A stretch of DNA of 64,000 bases from Dasyornis broadbenti (GCA_013397935.1 VZRN01011461.1:3829882-3893881), one strand, 5' to 3'. Positions 13,993 through 28,274 are shown, numbered from the stretch's first letter. The notes: generated by a model from the sequence alone, not told the origin. Numbers and translations are program-made.

Positions 13993-16900
13993 ATTTTAAT
14001 AAGGACAAAAAAACCCTTCACTGTAAAAAGTCTACAGAGGAGAATGAGAAAAGTCTATACGCATTTTTGAAGGATACATTAAACAAATTAGATACATAAA
14101 GCAGATTTCTGGAAAGAAAAAGTGTTTGTTTGCTTTTCTTCATTTTTCATTCTCTTTTTACCCAGAGAACTTTGATCACAACAAACTGAATCCAGTTGGC
14201 TCAGCAGAAAGAAATAAGTCATTAATGAATTTAAATCCTGAGGAAATTCTTCTGGCTTCAAATAGAATATTATAGCTGTTGGCAGTGAATGCTTTCATAT
14301 TGGTCATTATTTGTTTATCATTAAAAATTGCTAATTTTGATATATGTTAATCAGATTGCTTTGGATACATGGTAATCAGATCACCAGGTATTATTCAGCA
14401 GGAAATTCTGAAGGTACTCCAGCTCCTGTGATGGACTGGCTATAACCAGCCACTGAGAAGAAAGGTCAAACTTACACTGACTTACCTCCTGGGGAAAACA
14501 AGTAATGGAAAGGGAAATGAAATGCTAGAAAACAAGTTTGCCTCAATACTCCCTTATACACCACCATGTCTGCTGGGACATTCAAGTCCAGATGCTGCCT
14601 TATTCCCTTCAGCAAGCACTGCTACAGCCCAGAGGAAATTGCATAATATTTTATGTGTATAAATCAAAGAATGAAATTGATTCATGAGATCTAGAGGAAT
14701 GTGTATATTTTTTTCCCTCACAGCTCCGTCCTTCTTCTGCACTGACTTCGGCATTGATTTTTTTTTCCGTGTGCAATTAATTTAACTTTAAATTGCTTCT
14801 AGCAGTTATTTTGTTGCTATAGGAGGTTCCACAGTTTCTCTAAGCTATACTGATGTGCAGTTATCTCACTATTCAGCTTCTCCTTATAAACCCACGACAC
14901 CGAAATCACCTTGGTTCAAGTGTTTTCATTTCTCCCACTTTCTTCTCCTGGTCCCTTGTAAGCAGCACAAAATAGTGAACGCTGCAGCTTTATCCCAACT
15001 ATTTCCTTTTGGACACACATCCCATTTTTCATCTGTAATCTTTGCACTGAAGAAGCAGGAGTTGAAATGCCCCATTCTTGCCCATCTGTATAAAGGGCTG
15101 TCGTATTATTCAGAATTCCATCTCAAAACACAAACCCCCAAAGATTTCATCTCCCAAAGCTCTCCTTAGGCTGGCACCCTGGCACACTGCTGCTGGTGGA
15201 AAGCTCTCAAAGAGTGAAGTGTACAAGAAATCAGCTCCATGTGTGACAGATGCTTAACCCTCAGCAGAAAGAGTGGTGAGGTTCCAAAGCTCACATTGGC
15301 CGAAAAGGAAAAACATGTCATCATCCTGGCTAATAAGCAGAGTCACTGCGTGTTGAATTTAACAACTAAGAGCTTTGTTTTCTCTTTTAGAAATGGTTAG
15401 CTTTTACATCCTGTGCTAGCAAGTACACATTTTCCTTAACATCTAGCATTTTTTTAAGAAAAGGAAAAAATATTTCAGCCTTAACAATTGATTACAACAT
15501 ATAACCTCTCGTTGAACAATCCTTCTACTGATTGTCAGCCTAGACATTTGAAAGTCTTGCAGCTTACATTACTGTAGTGAGTTTTGGCATAGTTAATTTT
15601 TCTGTGAAGAAGATCTGACAGCCATCAAAACTACCAGGATATCTGCATCACCAGTAAAGGACTGAAAAAACACCAGTTCTGTTTATTGTGGAGATATTCT
15701 AGGATATCACACAGTGCTGCCACAATGTATCTGCATTGCCCCTTGGCTTGCTGAATTGCCCAGCCATTCATCCTTCAATTGCCATATCCCACTTCAGAGC
15801 CTTGGGAGGAATTTAATCACTGTCTCTCCCCACTGAGAGCTCAACATCAATGAAAATACAAAAGCAAATACTAAAGAATAAAAGGTCAAGTCAGCTAAAG
15901 ATATGGGACAGGGAATGCTAATCCTTGCTTAGGAACTGTCAGTGTATCTCCCTTTCTACCAGCGGCAATATTTTAGGCCCTTCTTCAAAAAGAGTGCCCT
16001 GAATATGAAAATCCTCCTGCTATTCTGAATGTCTTTGACATGAACTGAATGCCTGTTTGAGCAGTTTCTTGCAAGCACAGAACCAGACACTGCACTACAG
16101 TCACAGGCTCATGAGATTGTCTGGCTCACAGCACATTGTTGATCCAACGCAGAATAGACATCCTAAAGGTTTCTGCAAACATCATGAGACAACTGCTATT
16201 TTTAACCTAGTTCAGTCACTACTCTATGTAGTTACCTGTGCTACTAGTAAGAGTATAAGATGAGGATCTTAGTATTTCCTAAAAACAAACAGCCTATTTA
16301 AATGTAATTATAATTTGGAGTTGTGAAGCTATACAATCAGCTTTTGTACAACTTTTGGATAAAAAGTAGTATCAATTTGATTAGTGCCAAAATGCAGAAA
16401 TCAATGGTTAGGGCTGCCATGCCAGCCTCAAAAGGCATTAGCTGCAGAAATATGTAGGAATAAGTAGGTGAATGCCTTTAGACAAGCTGGAAGATAGCAA
16501 TTTTTCTTGAATTTCTTCACTTGATAGATAATAGAACTGCTTCTTTTAATTCAAGAAGCAGCAGCTTGTGTACTGAATCTAGGAAAAGACTACTTAGTAT
16601 TCTTTTCCTAGTGCCCATGTAGGTAAGCAGCTGTCCAGGGCAGCCATGGGTCACTGCAGGCAATGTAGGGTTAAGAGACTGAGCAGAACTGAGCACAGAA
16701 CAGCTGAGAGAAAAATCAAGTAAATACAGTTACTCAACTTCTAACATTTAAAATTAAAATACCAGTATTGTGTTACTGTAGCAATATTTAAACTCCCCAT
16801 TATTTTCATAGAAATTGAAGTTCAGTTCCTTGCAGTCAGGTCATTCCAGTAACATTTATCTCAGCATTTCTATTCTAATAGCCTCCTATTTTAGAGGTTT

Positions 16901-17082
16901 TATAACTCACCTACCTATAAAAATATACTTCAGACTCAGAAAGCACAGTCTCCTTTTCCTGATATTACTTATGAATATAGAACAAATTTTATTTTAACCC
17001 AATTCCACATTAATACACAGGTGAGTAAGAAAAGCAGAAGTCTTTAAGATGGCATTGAAACAGTGTTGGTTGTATAGAGAGG

Positions 17083-17170
17083 AAAAAACAAGACAAGGAA
17101 AAGAGGAATGAAAAGGAAAGTAAAACCAAATTAGGATGGAACAGACAAAAAATAAGAGGAAAGGAAAAAT
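17083..17170 (+). repeat. Purine-rich (GA/A) low-complexity tract
   Basis: Almost 90 bases dominated by A and G, with repeated AAGGAAA-like words and few pyrimidines. No element was recognised. Confidence 0.6.
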
Positions 17171-18994
17171 CTAGCAAATGAAATGTTTGCTACATTTTCA
17201 AAAGTGTTTTCTTTCCCAACCATTAAGCAGTCTGCCTAATATCAGGTGCTTAAAAAGAACACACTTAATCTGGACTGACTGTGCAGGCAAATCCAGACTA
17301 CTGGGTAGAAGTGAAAAGAAACAATTATTTACATGAAGAGAAGGAGGTTGAAAAATTTGAATTTAAAGCTCCTGAATTGGCTTTTCTTCTTTGGCTTGTC
17401 AAGATGAAGAGGTTGCAGAACTGTCTGAAGTGGCCTTTTGGCATTTTCCTGGCTGGTACAGACCCTTTAGAACAATTTTACTTCTCTTTGGTCCTCATAC
17501 CTCCAATCAGATGCACATTTCAGAAAAAAGGAAGCATTTCCACACTCTGCTCAGTGCAGAGGGGATAAATAAAAGAGGCACTCTGGAAAGCATTTTGCAA
17601 GCTGAGAGTTCAAAGACAGTCAGGATGTTCAAAGCTGCAGAGTCATAAATTAATCATCTTTCATCCAGCACATAAATGCTATGTTTTTACTGTTTCTTCG
17701 TTTGATGTCAGCAGTCTACCATATCTGTGAGGCACAGCAGCACAAGTTCATTCCCCACGATAGTAATCTGACACTATTCACTTTGAATCCTATTGCACAT
17801 TTTAGAAATAGAAAAATTTCACAGTTCCTTTGTGTTTCCATTTTTTTTAAACAACTGTGGCTAAAAGAAAATATTAAGTTGCACTTCCCTGCCCTCCACA
17901 AAATACTGATCTTGATTTTTAATTTTTTTCCTGCATATGTTGGTGTTTGCTTTCCTGATTGTGCAAGCATTCAGACCTGTCATGCTCTAGGAATCAAGGC
18001 ATGCATTTCCTATGGAGCCAGTTACTTTACATAAATTTAATCTTCTCTTTCACTGTATTTAGCAGCATATGAGAGAGTTCAGGGTTATTTTTACGTTCTG
18101 TGTTAGAGAAGAAAAAAACTTGCTTTCAAGATGTAAAAAGGGGCAATGGTTGAGACAATTTTATGTTATTCTTCTACTTGAGGCCAAATAACTGGAATCT
18201 TGTGTCTGATGTCATGAAGAACAGGGATGTGTTCTGGTTTAGAGTTATATTGCAGTGGGATAGATTTCTAGAAAGAAAGGAAAACCAGGTTTATACTAGC
18301 TAGTTTTAAATGTGGTTTCTGCTGGAGTACCCTCTCATGGATTTTCCTTTTCAGTACAGTAAATTAGCTAACATATGAGTGTGGGCAACAGTTTCTGTCA
18401 CTGGCTGCTGCTATGTAGACAGTGACAGGTGGTGGTGTTTATTTTTATTAGGCTATGTATTATGTAAGAATACAAATGTAGATTTGGTTTTCCTTAAGTG
18501 AAAGGATAGGTCTGGAGCAAAGCAGAAGAAAAAAATCAAATATCTCAAACTGCATACATGACCAATAGTAATCTAATTCAATAGGAAAGGGGATTCTACC
18601 AGAACATGTGAAGAGTTTTCTCAGTCTTGCTGCTAATCTTCTAGAAATGTGAAAATGCCTGTTTTATTTTAAAACAGTGCAGGCAAGGATTCCACTTTTA
18701 TCACCCTTCTGCCACACACAAAATTGTATGCAAGGAAAGAAAAGTTATTTGAGGGAACACATCAGCCTACACTGAAAAAAAAGTGTTTCTGCCAGGAACA
18801 TACAGGTCTGCAGAGATGGGAACTAAAGTAAAGAAAGGAACTCTGGCTACACGCTGACACTCCAGCAAACAGAAATAACTATTACTACATAAAATAGAAA
18901 TATGAGATACAAATAATCCCACTGGTCACACCTCTATCCAGATATCTGATAACAAATAAGCTCCAAGGAAAACCATACACTATATAAAGCTAAA

Positions 18995-19020
18995 CTGCTC
19001 ACAGTTATAACTGTGAGCAG
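18995..19020. repeat. Perfect 26-bp palindrome
   Basis: The 26 bases equal their own reverse complement: the arm CTGCTCACAGTTA is followed directly by TAACTGTGAGCAG with no spacer. The match stops at both outer flanks (A opposite A). It could be a dimer-binding site, a cruciform-prone site or a product of local inverted duplication. No gene is nearby. Confidence 0.9.
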
Positions 19021-20568
19021 ATCTAAATTGTGCCCTAGTAATACCTTTCAAGGCTGAATGCCTACACATTTGCTTGATTTTTTTGTTAAAAAAATGTGTA
19101 CCTAAATCCAGAAGACTATCCCCAAAATCACTTCTTGTCTGATATCCTATATCCCACCTAAAGCTACGATCAGTCTTTCCACAGTTACAATGTTTCAAAA
19201 ACAAGTAAAATGGAAAGGAGCCATCATTTTTGGGATAATCTCCACTAGTTTCTGGGATGATACTGTCACTGCCTCCCAGTGCTCTGTATTCTCCTTTAGC
19301 TTTTTAACCATTTTTCTTGTCCTTTAGATTGCCTGCTCTCTGTTTTTCTTGCTAATATTCTTATCATATAGTCCTTGACTTTTCAGAAGACTAAAGGAAT
19401 TAAGGGAATTGCCCTGTATTCATAAGTAACTGCTCTCCCCCCAGCAGCATTGACTGTAAGTCCTGTTACTCAATTTGCAATATCCCACAAGCCACAGTAC
19501 AGCACATTGTCTTTGCCAGCACTCAACCAGTGCCATGGCCAGCTGCCAACATGGGAACAGCTACAGTGTCTAACTCTGGAGAGTCTAGGCTGGCCAGAAT
19601 ATCCATCATTCGTATAGCTGCAGTAATGAGTAATAGCAGAGAAGTCTCACAGGGAAGTCTAGTAGAGATGAGACTCTTTAAAAACAAAGAGGTCTCTAAA
19701 ATGGAGGGCAGGTATTCAGAGGGGGTGTAAGAGCATCTAGAGAATAGACAGGAAAAAGAAGAATGTCTTCATTGTATTTAAAGGATTATATACTTTTTCA
19801 TGTAGCAAAGTGAATCTGACTCCTTACAGCAATTAATATAAGCTACAAAGAATATGCACTTCCAGTTTTGGAATTCTGAAATGCAGTGGAAGAAAAAATT
19901 TCAAATATTTCCTACAAAAATTGACTTCCAGGGAATGACCGCTGACTGGAGACCTCACCATAAGGAATACCATATAGGTTTTCTTTTACAGAAGAATGCA
20001 GTGCTGTTTTGAAGCCCTGTGCATTCACCCTGGGGGATCTGCAGAGCACTTCGTACTGTGAGAAAGATATCTTGTCATTAATGACTGATGACTGGTGGGT
20101 AATCCTGCAGCAGAGTCCCTTTATCTGACAGGGCTGCACACATCGATGACTTGCAGCACAATTACCCTACTGTGGTTGCTAGGTGGCAAATGTAGTGCCT
20201 AGAAAACATCTGATGCTGACAGCTACTGTAAACTGTTTTGTAGGAACAGCTTTGCCAGTGCATAAATTCTGCAATAAAGGATTTTCTAAACTAGAGCTAT
20301 TCCAAACAAAAGCACCACAAAAATCACATTTTTACTGAACTTTTGACATATACAAGTTAACTCACATTTCTCAAGATAAAAATTTATAAAAACATAATTT
20401 TCTAAAAGATGAGTCAACAGCTAGGTCACTAGAGGAAAGGCTGTTCTGATCCTCCCACAGTTTATAGGCACTCATAACTCTGCCCTCCCTGGAGGGAGTT
20501 GGCACTGCTCAAATAAGCATCTTAGCTGGTGAAACAAGGATGTAAAATTTTACCTGCAAAATAGTCAG

Positions 20569-20634
20569 GCACCAATGCACACTTCTCGTGCACTGCTCAC
20601 AAGCACCAATGCACACTTCTCGTGCACTGCTCAC
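20569..20634 (+). repeat. Two-copy 34-bp tandem duplication
   Basis: A unit starting GCACCAATGCACACTTCTCG occurs at 20569 and again at 20603. The period is 34 and the 32 repeated bases are identical. The identity suggests a recent local duplication. Confidence 0.9.
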
Positions 20635-23600
20635 CACCATGCAGGGTTTACACCTTGAATTCCTAAACTTCCCCTTCCCTAAGGATTTGTGTATGTTGGT
20701 AGCTGTAGTACCAAGATTCACACCCTGAACTCTGTGATCTTTGCAGCTTTGTGGCCTTCTTCATGAGACGTGAGCCTCACATAGTGACCAGTGCACCTTC
20801 TACCACTGCAAACTCTCATTTCATACCCTCTTCATCTCTGCTCCCCCTGTCTAAACCGGTCACAGAATGCTACCAAGAATTAAAATGTAGCAAAAAGCAC
20901 ATCCTATGACATTTAGGATTTGACACAGCATAATGCAGCTACAGTAGCAGAATCAGCCCAAGTTATGTCCAGCTGCAGATTTCCAGAGGGACAGTACACC
21001 TAATCATGACAAGCAGATAAAAACCCTTGATTTGACACTTGAAACAATGGAAGTAAATAGAAGAGGGGAAGGTTACAGATAGATTAAGTTGCAGGAATCT
21101 GAAGGAGAGTGAAGACCTTTGAACAAACAGCATCAGAACCTCTTACGGCTCGTAGTACAGTGAGTAACTGCTGGTACTCAGGAAATTAATCTGAAGATCT
21201 TAATTGCAACTCAAACAATTACTCATAATCAGACTACTGTAATAGTCTTCCCTACTAGTAGATAAAATAGCTCCATCGTGTATTAAATACTGCCTATGTT
21301 AAATGTTCTGATTGCTCTGATGCAATGTTCCTGTCCTGGGTTTCATAGGCTGTGTTTATTCCCAGAGGAATAAACAGCAACATCCAGGCAAAATTTATCA
21401 GGAAACTTGAAGAAAACAAAACTGATGACCAGAGTTACCAAGAGACTAGATGAAGCTGTCTGAATTGATTTGCCAGTTTAGGCTTAGGTTTCCAGATTAT
21501 TTCCACCTTCCCTTTTTACATCGCTCAAAAGCCCATTTTGTCTCTAAATTACCCCTAGCATCTCTCCTAACACCAGGCAGTTAGTCCTGAAGTGCAGTAG
21601 CAAATGTTTCATTAGATTTCTATTCTGGTATCAGCCATGTAGTGTTCTCTGGTTTCCATAACGGCTGGCACTTCCAGTTTGAATTGTTTATTTTGATTCA
21701 TTTCCAGAAGTGCTCCTTCAAAAATTCAAAGCTAAGGCAGGCAAATTGGCACAAATGTTGACATAACAAGGGGTTTCTTTTTCTCTTTGCTGCAGTAGGG
21801 AAGATTCAAATTAGTCTTCATCTGGAGAGGTGTTTCACTGCAAGGCAATCTGTCACAGTAAATGCAATGCACTGGGGGACACTTTGATTTGTGTCACTGC
21901 TCTTACACTGTTTCAGGAAGCACTTGCTGTAAAAAACAGAACTATGGTGATAAAGTCTAATAAGACTGTCAAGAAGCTACTAAACATTTCACTACTCAGT
22001 TTCAAAACAATCATATTCCAATCTGAATGTCTGCTTCTGTGTGAATGTAACTCAAGTACACTGTGAAGCATATGGACCAAATTCTACTCTATATGCTGAA
22101 AAGGTAAAAAAAACCCTGATGTAAACACACAGATTTGCAATCTAAGCAGATTTCCTTGGGTTTCCCTAGCTTATACATCTAGTATGTGTCTTGAAGACCA
22201 GACAGAAAATGTGGCTTAAGTAGGGAACGCAGTAAAAAGGAGCGGGCTAAAAACCTGGTAGATGTTCAAAGCCACTTTTTCTTTATTTGATCAAAAGCAC
22301 TTAAAATGGTACGCTTGAGAGAGAAAGCTTCAGTTCCAGTGTACAGGATGGAGTACTTACCTATCCATACCTTCAAGTAGGCCAAGGTCTAACAATACCC
22401 ATACATAAACACTAAAGAATTCTTTACAATTGGCTTTTTTAATACCTGGAAGAAATAAATTACTTAATAAAAGTTAGGAGTCCATAGTATAGAGCCTTTT
22501 TCTTCATAAAAAATAGAAAACAAAAAACCCAAGCACACACATAATGGTTAGCAATGTCATTTTTTAAAGACAAATTTTAAATTTTGGCCCCTGCTTCTCT
22601 GGATTACCTGCAGGCTATGAAGGTTGCTAAGCTCATGCTTATCCAGTCTTCCACTTTTGCAGCCTTTCAGTTTCCTACCAAGAAATCAGCCAGAAGCTGA
22701 TTGCAGACTGTTTGTCCCAAAAAAAAAGGAGACTACTTTGCCAAAGGAAAAGCATATTCTGGGCCACACTACTGATGGCAGGAGGAAATAAGAACATTCT
22801 GGATTCATCCAGACTAGGAAGAGGCTGCTACACACAGTAACATAAAATATGTGGGGTTTTATCCATGGGTGAGAGAAGGAATGAAAGTAAAAACTTTTTG
22901 CCTCTGCTTCCAGTCTTGCAACAGGTAGTAGCTTTGTTGTAAATCTCTTTGTGGCAAAGTCAAATTGAAGGAAATGCTGAACCACTCTATCAAATGCTCT
23001 TTCCAAATGTGTATCAAGGAATCTATTTTTCAGCATAACAGAGTTACCTACAGTGCCAAGCAAATGCTGTTCCCACAAAGTGAAGTTTGTTACACTCCCA
23101 GATCTTTCAACTAGGAAGCTGTAACCTCTCATGTCTGCTATAGATTGAGCCTGCAGCCTAATTACAGTGCAACATTTGATTTTGCTAAAACCTGTATGGC
23201 GTCAAATTTAAAATAACATGTTTTAAAATGACTTCCGGATGCTAAGTAATAACCTGGAAGGATGGAAACCTGTCTGCACCAAGTTGCAGGGAGTGAGCCT
23301 GAGACGGTAGCATTCTCATAAGATGTCTTTTCTCAGTAGGCTTCACAACTCTGGCAGGGAGCTTTAGAAATAACTGCTGCACAAACAAAATCTTTGTACC
23401 TTGTTCATCAGTTTTTCAGGTACAAAAACAGCCTCTAAAGCATGAGACAAAGATGTTTTAACACAGAAAATTCATCTTTTTGCATATTTTGAAGCAGTGG
23501 AAGTGAATAGGAGATAGATGCAGCTATCTCCTAGCATTGCAGCAGAATAAAGATTATACTTTTCATTGTCAATATGACATATAGCACTGTTTTCACCTTT

Positions 23601-26600
23601 ATCATCCATGGAGTTACATATAAAAGCTGTCCTGTCAGGACAGAAGGCAAGGCATCCAAGCAGAAACACCTCTTGTCACAGCTTAGGTTCTATGCCAAAA
23701 AAGGGCTACAGCCTTCAGAATCCTAAATTAAAGCTTATGCTCAAATGGATTTTAAACAATCCATTTTCCCCGGCCTGGATTCACAGTCTCTCATCATGAA
23801 GTACCACTTACAGCACTAATCAGCATTAGAAAATGCATCATTCAATTATGCTGTCATATAAAAACTATCTTTTGAGGGTTTTCTCTTAAATAGGTAAGGT
23901 GGGTATTCCTAGCACTAATGCAGAAGTGGATTGATTCTACTATTCAGATATACAGTGAGTCTATTCTCACACTAATCTTAAAAGGACTTTTACACTGCAT
24001 GAGTCATACCCATAACTACACATAGCTGAGTACAAAACCCAACAGGTGTTTGCTTAAGCACAAGGCTAAGGGAAACTGGTAGGGTTCCACAGCAGAAGAA
24101 TGCAAGAAAAGCTTCAGGGGTATGTACAGTATGCCCTGCTAGAGGAAGCAAATCTTGGTTTAGTATTATCCTGAGGTTTTGCAAAACTTCAAAAAAATTA
24201 GACGTTGACCTGTACATATACTTTCATTCCTCTTCATGCACAGAGCTGGATTAGTAATTTCTCATGCCTTTCTTTCAGGTGAAATAAGAAAATATAAAAC
24301 CTGCTCAAGTTGCTCGAGAGGGTCAGCCTGGTCCCATTTTCTCTGTATATGTGCTCTTGAGTGATCTGTAAGTAAAGATGCAAGTTGTCACTTAGACCTT
24401 CTCAAATAGAGACAGCAGCACTTTGTCCTCTTTAAGAATCCCCCTACAGACCTGCAAAACAGCTATTTCTAAGGAACAGTTAAAACACACCCAAGAACAC
24501 CGTTCTGTGTCATCTCTTTCCCTGATAACCTTTCTAGAGTGCAAAATGGTTACTGAACACATTTTGCACCAAAGAGTGCTACAAAACAACAGAAAATGGA
24601 ACAGATATTAGGGAAGTAATGTGTGTCTGTTGCATATTCACTGTCTTTTCAAGTGCAAATGGAGGAAGCACATGGTTTATTTTACTAGCCACAATTTCAG
24701 AAGTAACACAATAAATGCCCCTAATTAAAAGAACAAATATTAGCAGTAACCGTTCAAAATTTAAGGGTAATGAATACACAAAGAATATACTTAGTGGGCA
24801 CAGGATGTAAGTGACAGAAGGAAACTCCAAAAATAAGTACATTTAAAATAGCCACATTAGCAGACAAGTGTATGATGTGAATTTACAACAATGGAAACAA
24901 TTTATTTCTAACAAAACAAAATACAAGCAAATCATAATCTGGTCATTAATTTCTGTGGCAGTGGTATAGTCCCTGAAGAGAAACCAAAGAATCTCTATAA
25001 ATAGCAATACTTAAAATCAGCAATGCTGGAAACTATGCTGGGGTCCAGCAGACAGCCAGAGTAGCTCCAGCAGAGAGCCAGATGACTGTAACAATGGCAA
25101 CTACAACTGACCTGAGAATTCTGCTGTGAATAATTCCCAGTGAAATCCATAAGCCCATGTAATGGTTTAAAATGTTGAGTGTTCGTGATATGAAAACATC
25201 AAAGCAGGAGTGTATTATTTAAATGATAGTATAAATTCAGAAAATTGTCAAATCTGTTTATGTAGGTTATGAATATTGAGGAAGAAATCTTACTGATAAA
25301 CTTGTAATTCTTTTTCAAGGAAGAGAAAACTATCTCCTGTACCAGCAAGTTGCATGTTCACAGATGTACATTATTTGTGCACAGCTAAGGAGTAACAGTA
25401 AATAAATGAGAGAAAACTCTCATTTTTTCATCCTTAGCACAGCTGAAAAACATATTACTCAATGGCTTTAACTGACTATGTCAGTATATTTCAGCAGCTC
25501 CTGGTGAAGAATCAAGTGGGTTCTTTGCTCCCCATGTGTGGATCTGAGATTATTAAATCCTTGCCCCTGCTATAAGCCTTAGGCATTAACTGGGGATGGG
25601 TGATGGTGGAAACGTAAGAGAAGCTTTTGAGCAATTTTGAAGGATTAACAACCCTGTACTTTCTCCACAGCAGACTGGAAATTTCTCATCCAAGCCTGTG
25701 CAGCGCAAGCAGCCCGTTTACAAAGATAAGAAACTGATGTGAATGAACCTGCTTTGTTCTGTGTCACATTTACTAAATATAAGATACAAAACGACTATTT
25801 AAACTTTCTCAAAGGCAAGAAGTTTTCAAATTACACCAAAAGAGATTGCTGGTCTTTTTCTCTTAAGGCTGTGCTATTGCTGGATGGCTTTTACGAGTTA
25901 GCTTTGTCGTAATTGCATTCATGATTTTTGTACAAAAGGGCATGACTCTTCTCACTGAAATGGATTGGGACATTTTAAATACCGTGGAGACTTGACCCAT
26001 GGTTATGTAAGTAAAACAGGCATCTCTGTAGAGATTCAAGTATCTAAGTTGGATTTACACATCTTGTTAAAGAACTGGCCCAAAGCTACCTCTGCGTCTG
26101 CTTGCCTGACAGCAGGTTACTGCCATGGCCAATACTGCTTTGCCAGACCATCCAGACCATTAGTTACCAACAGTGAAGGTAACCCAGTGCCTGTGTTTGC
26201 TCTTACACTTCTTTCCAAAGTGATTCTGAGCTTTTAAAAGTACGTTTAGTAGTAGTTTATCATCTCTTCTATGGTGGTTGATGCATAAAGACTGTAGAAA
26301 CTGATGCTGCATTACACTTATTAGATCCAAAGCTTAAGCAAACTATTGATTTTACATTAAAAAATAACTTTTATAAAAATGTTCTTAACCAGTTGTGATA
26401 TCTCAGATATTCCATGCCACTGTGCGTTTTTGATTAAACAAACTACAGGATAGTGTGCTTAAGGCAGTGTGTACCATGAAACAGCTGCTCTGCTAATGCT
26501 GCAAACTGGCTAGATAGGATTCAGGGACCATTCAGGGCTACCTGTCATCTTATGAAAATCTCCTGACACCCCAACATGTGTGAAGGGGGCTTACAGCTTC

Positions 26601-26796
26601 CAGACAAAAGATGCCTCATGTCTGGATGGCTTAGACAGCAACCAGAAGTGGTAAGGCATCCACGTGTATACTGAGCCATATTTAGCTTTTCACTGAATGA
26701 GAATGAAAAGCAACCATGCATCTTGTTACATGCTTATGGTGGACACCGTATTTATGGAAGGAAAAATTGGTTTTACTCCATAGAAAATGTTGCAGT

Positions 26797-26975
26797 TGTG
26801 CTGGTTTTGGTTAGAATAGATGGAGTTTTCTTCATAGTAGCTAGTGTGGGACTATATTTTGGATTTACCCTGAAAGGAAGGTTGATAATTAAAAGCAAGT
26901 AATAGAGTAATCTAATTCTCTCCCCCATCCTGCTGATGGGGAAATCGGTTGCTGACTGGGGTTAAACCACAATGA
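26797..26975 (+). mobile_element. Decayed solo LTR of an avian endogenous retrovirus
   Basis: It begins TGTGCTGGTTTTGG, continues with a TTTTCTTCATAGTAGCTAG block, and ends near CTGGGGTTAAACCAC. This matches my memory of a widespread avian LTR that starts TGTGCTGGTTTTGGCTGGG and ends GGGGTTAAACCACGACA. The copy is shorter than full length and its 3' terminus is degraded. I see no target duplication and no retroviral coding sequence. Confidence 0.65.
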
Positions 26976-27279
26976 GATAAACTGTGTTGTAAACCAGGTT
27001 TTTATATGTCATGGCAACTTCCAAACTTGATCTTCTGTCACAGTCTATTCCCTCAAAACTCATTTGGCCAGACTTTAGATGAAACTCAAACAAGTTGGGA
27101 TCTGTGTTACCAGTAACTATACCACATCAGAGGAGTTGCAATGTTCTTTTTTACTCCAGTAAGGACTAACTTCAGCGGAAGGGTGAAAAAACCGTGTACT
27201 GGGCAACTTCCTAACTGCACCACCACGGCACGAATTACCAAATATAACGGGTATGCTGGGAATGAGATCTTACCCAACG
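26976..27279. other. Intergenic DNA left of the SNN CpG island
   Basis: AT-rich sequence grading into GC-rich sequence. I see no gene or repeat here. Confidence 0.5.
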
Positions 27280-27721
27280 TTTGAGGCAGACGCCCTCAGG
27301 GAAGCCGGGCCCGCTGTCTGCTCAGGGCCCACGGAAGGAGGGCTGACCGGGCCCAGCGGGGCCACCAGTGCCACCAACACCGCGGTGGCTCAGGCGTGGC
27401 CTCCGGTAACGGTGCCCTTGCCCTGTTGCTGCCCAGAGAGCTAAGAAGGTGCCTGTTACGAGGTCACGGAGAAGTCTGAGGGGTATTACCCCGGCGGGGC
27501 TGGCGAGGGGAGCGCTGGAGCTGGGTCAGCAACGTTCGACACCCTCTATCCCTGCGCGGGGGCGGCTGTGCCCTCACGCCCTCCCCTCGACGCCGCGCGG
27601 GACTCGGGACTGAGGTGGCGACGGGAAGGAGCGCGGCCCTTCATGGGCGTCTTTCAGCACAGCCTCGCCTTCCGCGGGCCACCAGCGCCAAGACCCGCCA
27701 ACAACACCAGGAAAACACATC

Positions 27722-28165
27722 CTATGGAAAGTGGCTGAGGGAGCTGGGTTTCTTTAGTCCCGAGGAGGCTCCTGGTGGACCTCATTACTCTCTACAACTG
27801 CCTGAAAGGCAGCCTGCTTTTAATTCTGGAAAAAATCCACTTCTGGATTGGAGCTACTTCTAGTGGGCTGGGGGCCAGTCGCTTCTACCGTGCCCACAGC
27901 GAGAGGATCAGAGGAAATGGCCTTAAGCTGAGACGGGGGCTGTTCGGGTGGTCAGGCACTGGAACAGGTTGCCCAGGGAGGTGGTGGTGGCACTATCCCT
28001 GGCGACGTTTAAGAGGTGTCTGGATGTGGCGCTGGGTGATGTGATTATGGTGGTGCTGAGCTGACGGTTGGACTGGACGGTATTAAAGGTCTTTTCCAAC
28101 CTTGAGGAGTCCATGATTCCATGCCTCTATGATTCTTTGACTCCGTGGTTCTGTTCTACGATTCC
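27722..28165 (+). mobile_element. CR1 LINE, 5'-truncated 3' end
   Basis: The sequence follows the 3' end of avian CR1: GTGGCTGAGGGAGCTGGGT, then CTCTACAACTGCCTGAAAGG, then GGTCAGGCACTGGAACAGG, then GGTCTTTTCCAACCTTGAGG. It closes with degenerate copies of the CR1 octamer tail (ATTCCATG, TATGATTC, CGATTCCATTC). The 5' truncation is typical of CR1. The element sits inside the SNN CpG island and its 3' tail ends about 140 bases before the TATA-like box. The left boundary is approximate. Confidence 0.9.
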
Positions 28166-28269
28166 ATTCTCACCCCTCGCGCGGCAGGGCGGGCCCACCG
28201 CGGTTGTCACGGCACGGGAGGGAACGGCCAGGAAGGCCCCGCCCTTCAGCTGTTGCTGCCTGGGCCCCG

Positions 28270-28274
28270 ATTGG
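28270..28274 (-). promoter_or_regulatory. SNN: Inverted CCAAT box of SNN
   Basis: ATTGG, the reverse of CCAAT, lies in a GC-rich context about 28 bases before a TATA-like box. CCAAT boxes act in either orientation (NF-Y). The spacing to the TATA-like box is closer than usual. Confidence 0.5.

Larger units (their letters stand above)
11511..26796. other. Intergenic DNA, no gene recognised
   Basis: About 15 kb of AT-rich sequence with no coding exon I can support. The longest open frame is 148 codons on the minus strand (22686-23132). It has no recognisable domain and appears fortuitous. Smaller repeats inside are listed separately. Distal enhancers or a non-coding transcript cannot be excluded from sequence alone. 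Confidence 0.6.

Noticed and set aside
22686..23132. 148-codon minus-strand open frame in the gene-free region
   Set aside because: Longest frame in the left 27 kb, but the aromatic-rich protein matches no family I know and nothing around it suggests an exon or a transposon gene.
1..27000. LITAF, expected by human synteny to the left of SNN
   Set aside because: No frame resembles the LITAF domain (paired CXXC motifs around a hydrophobic segment), so the gene is presumably outside the window.
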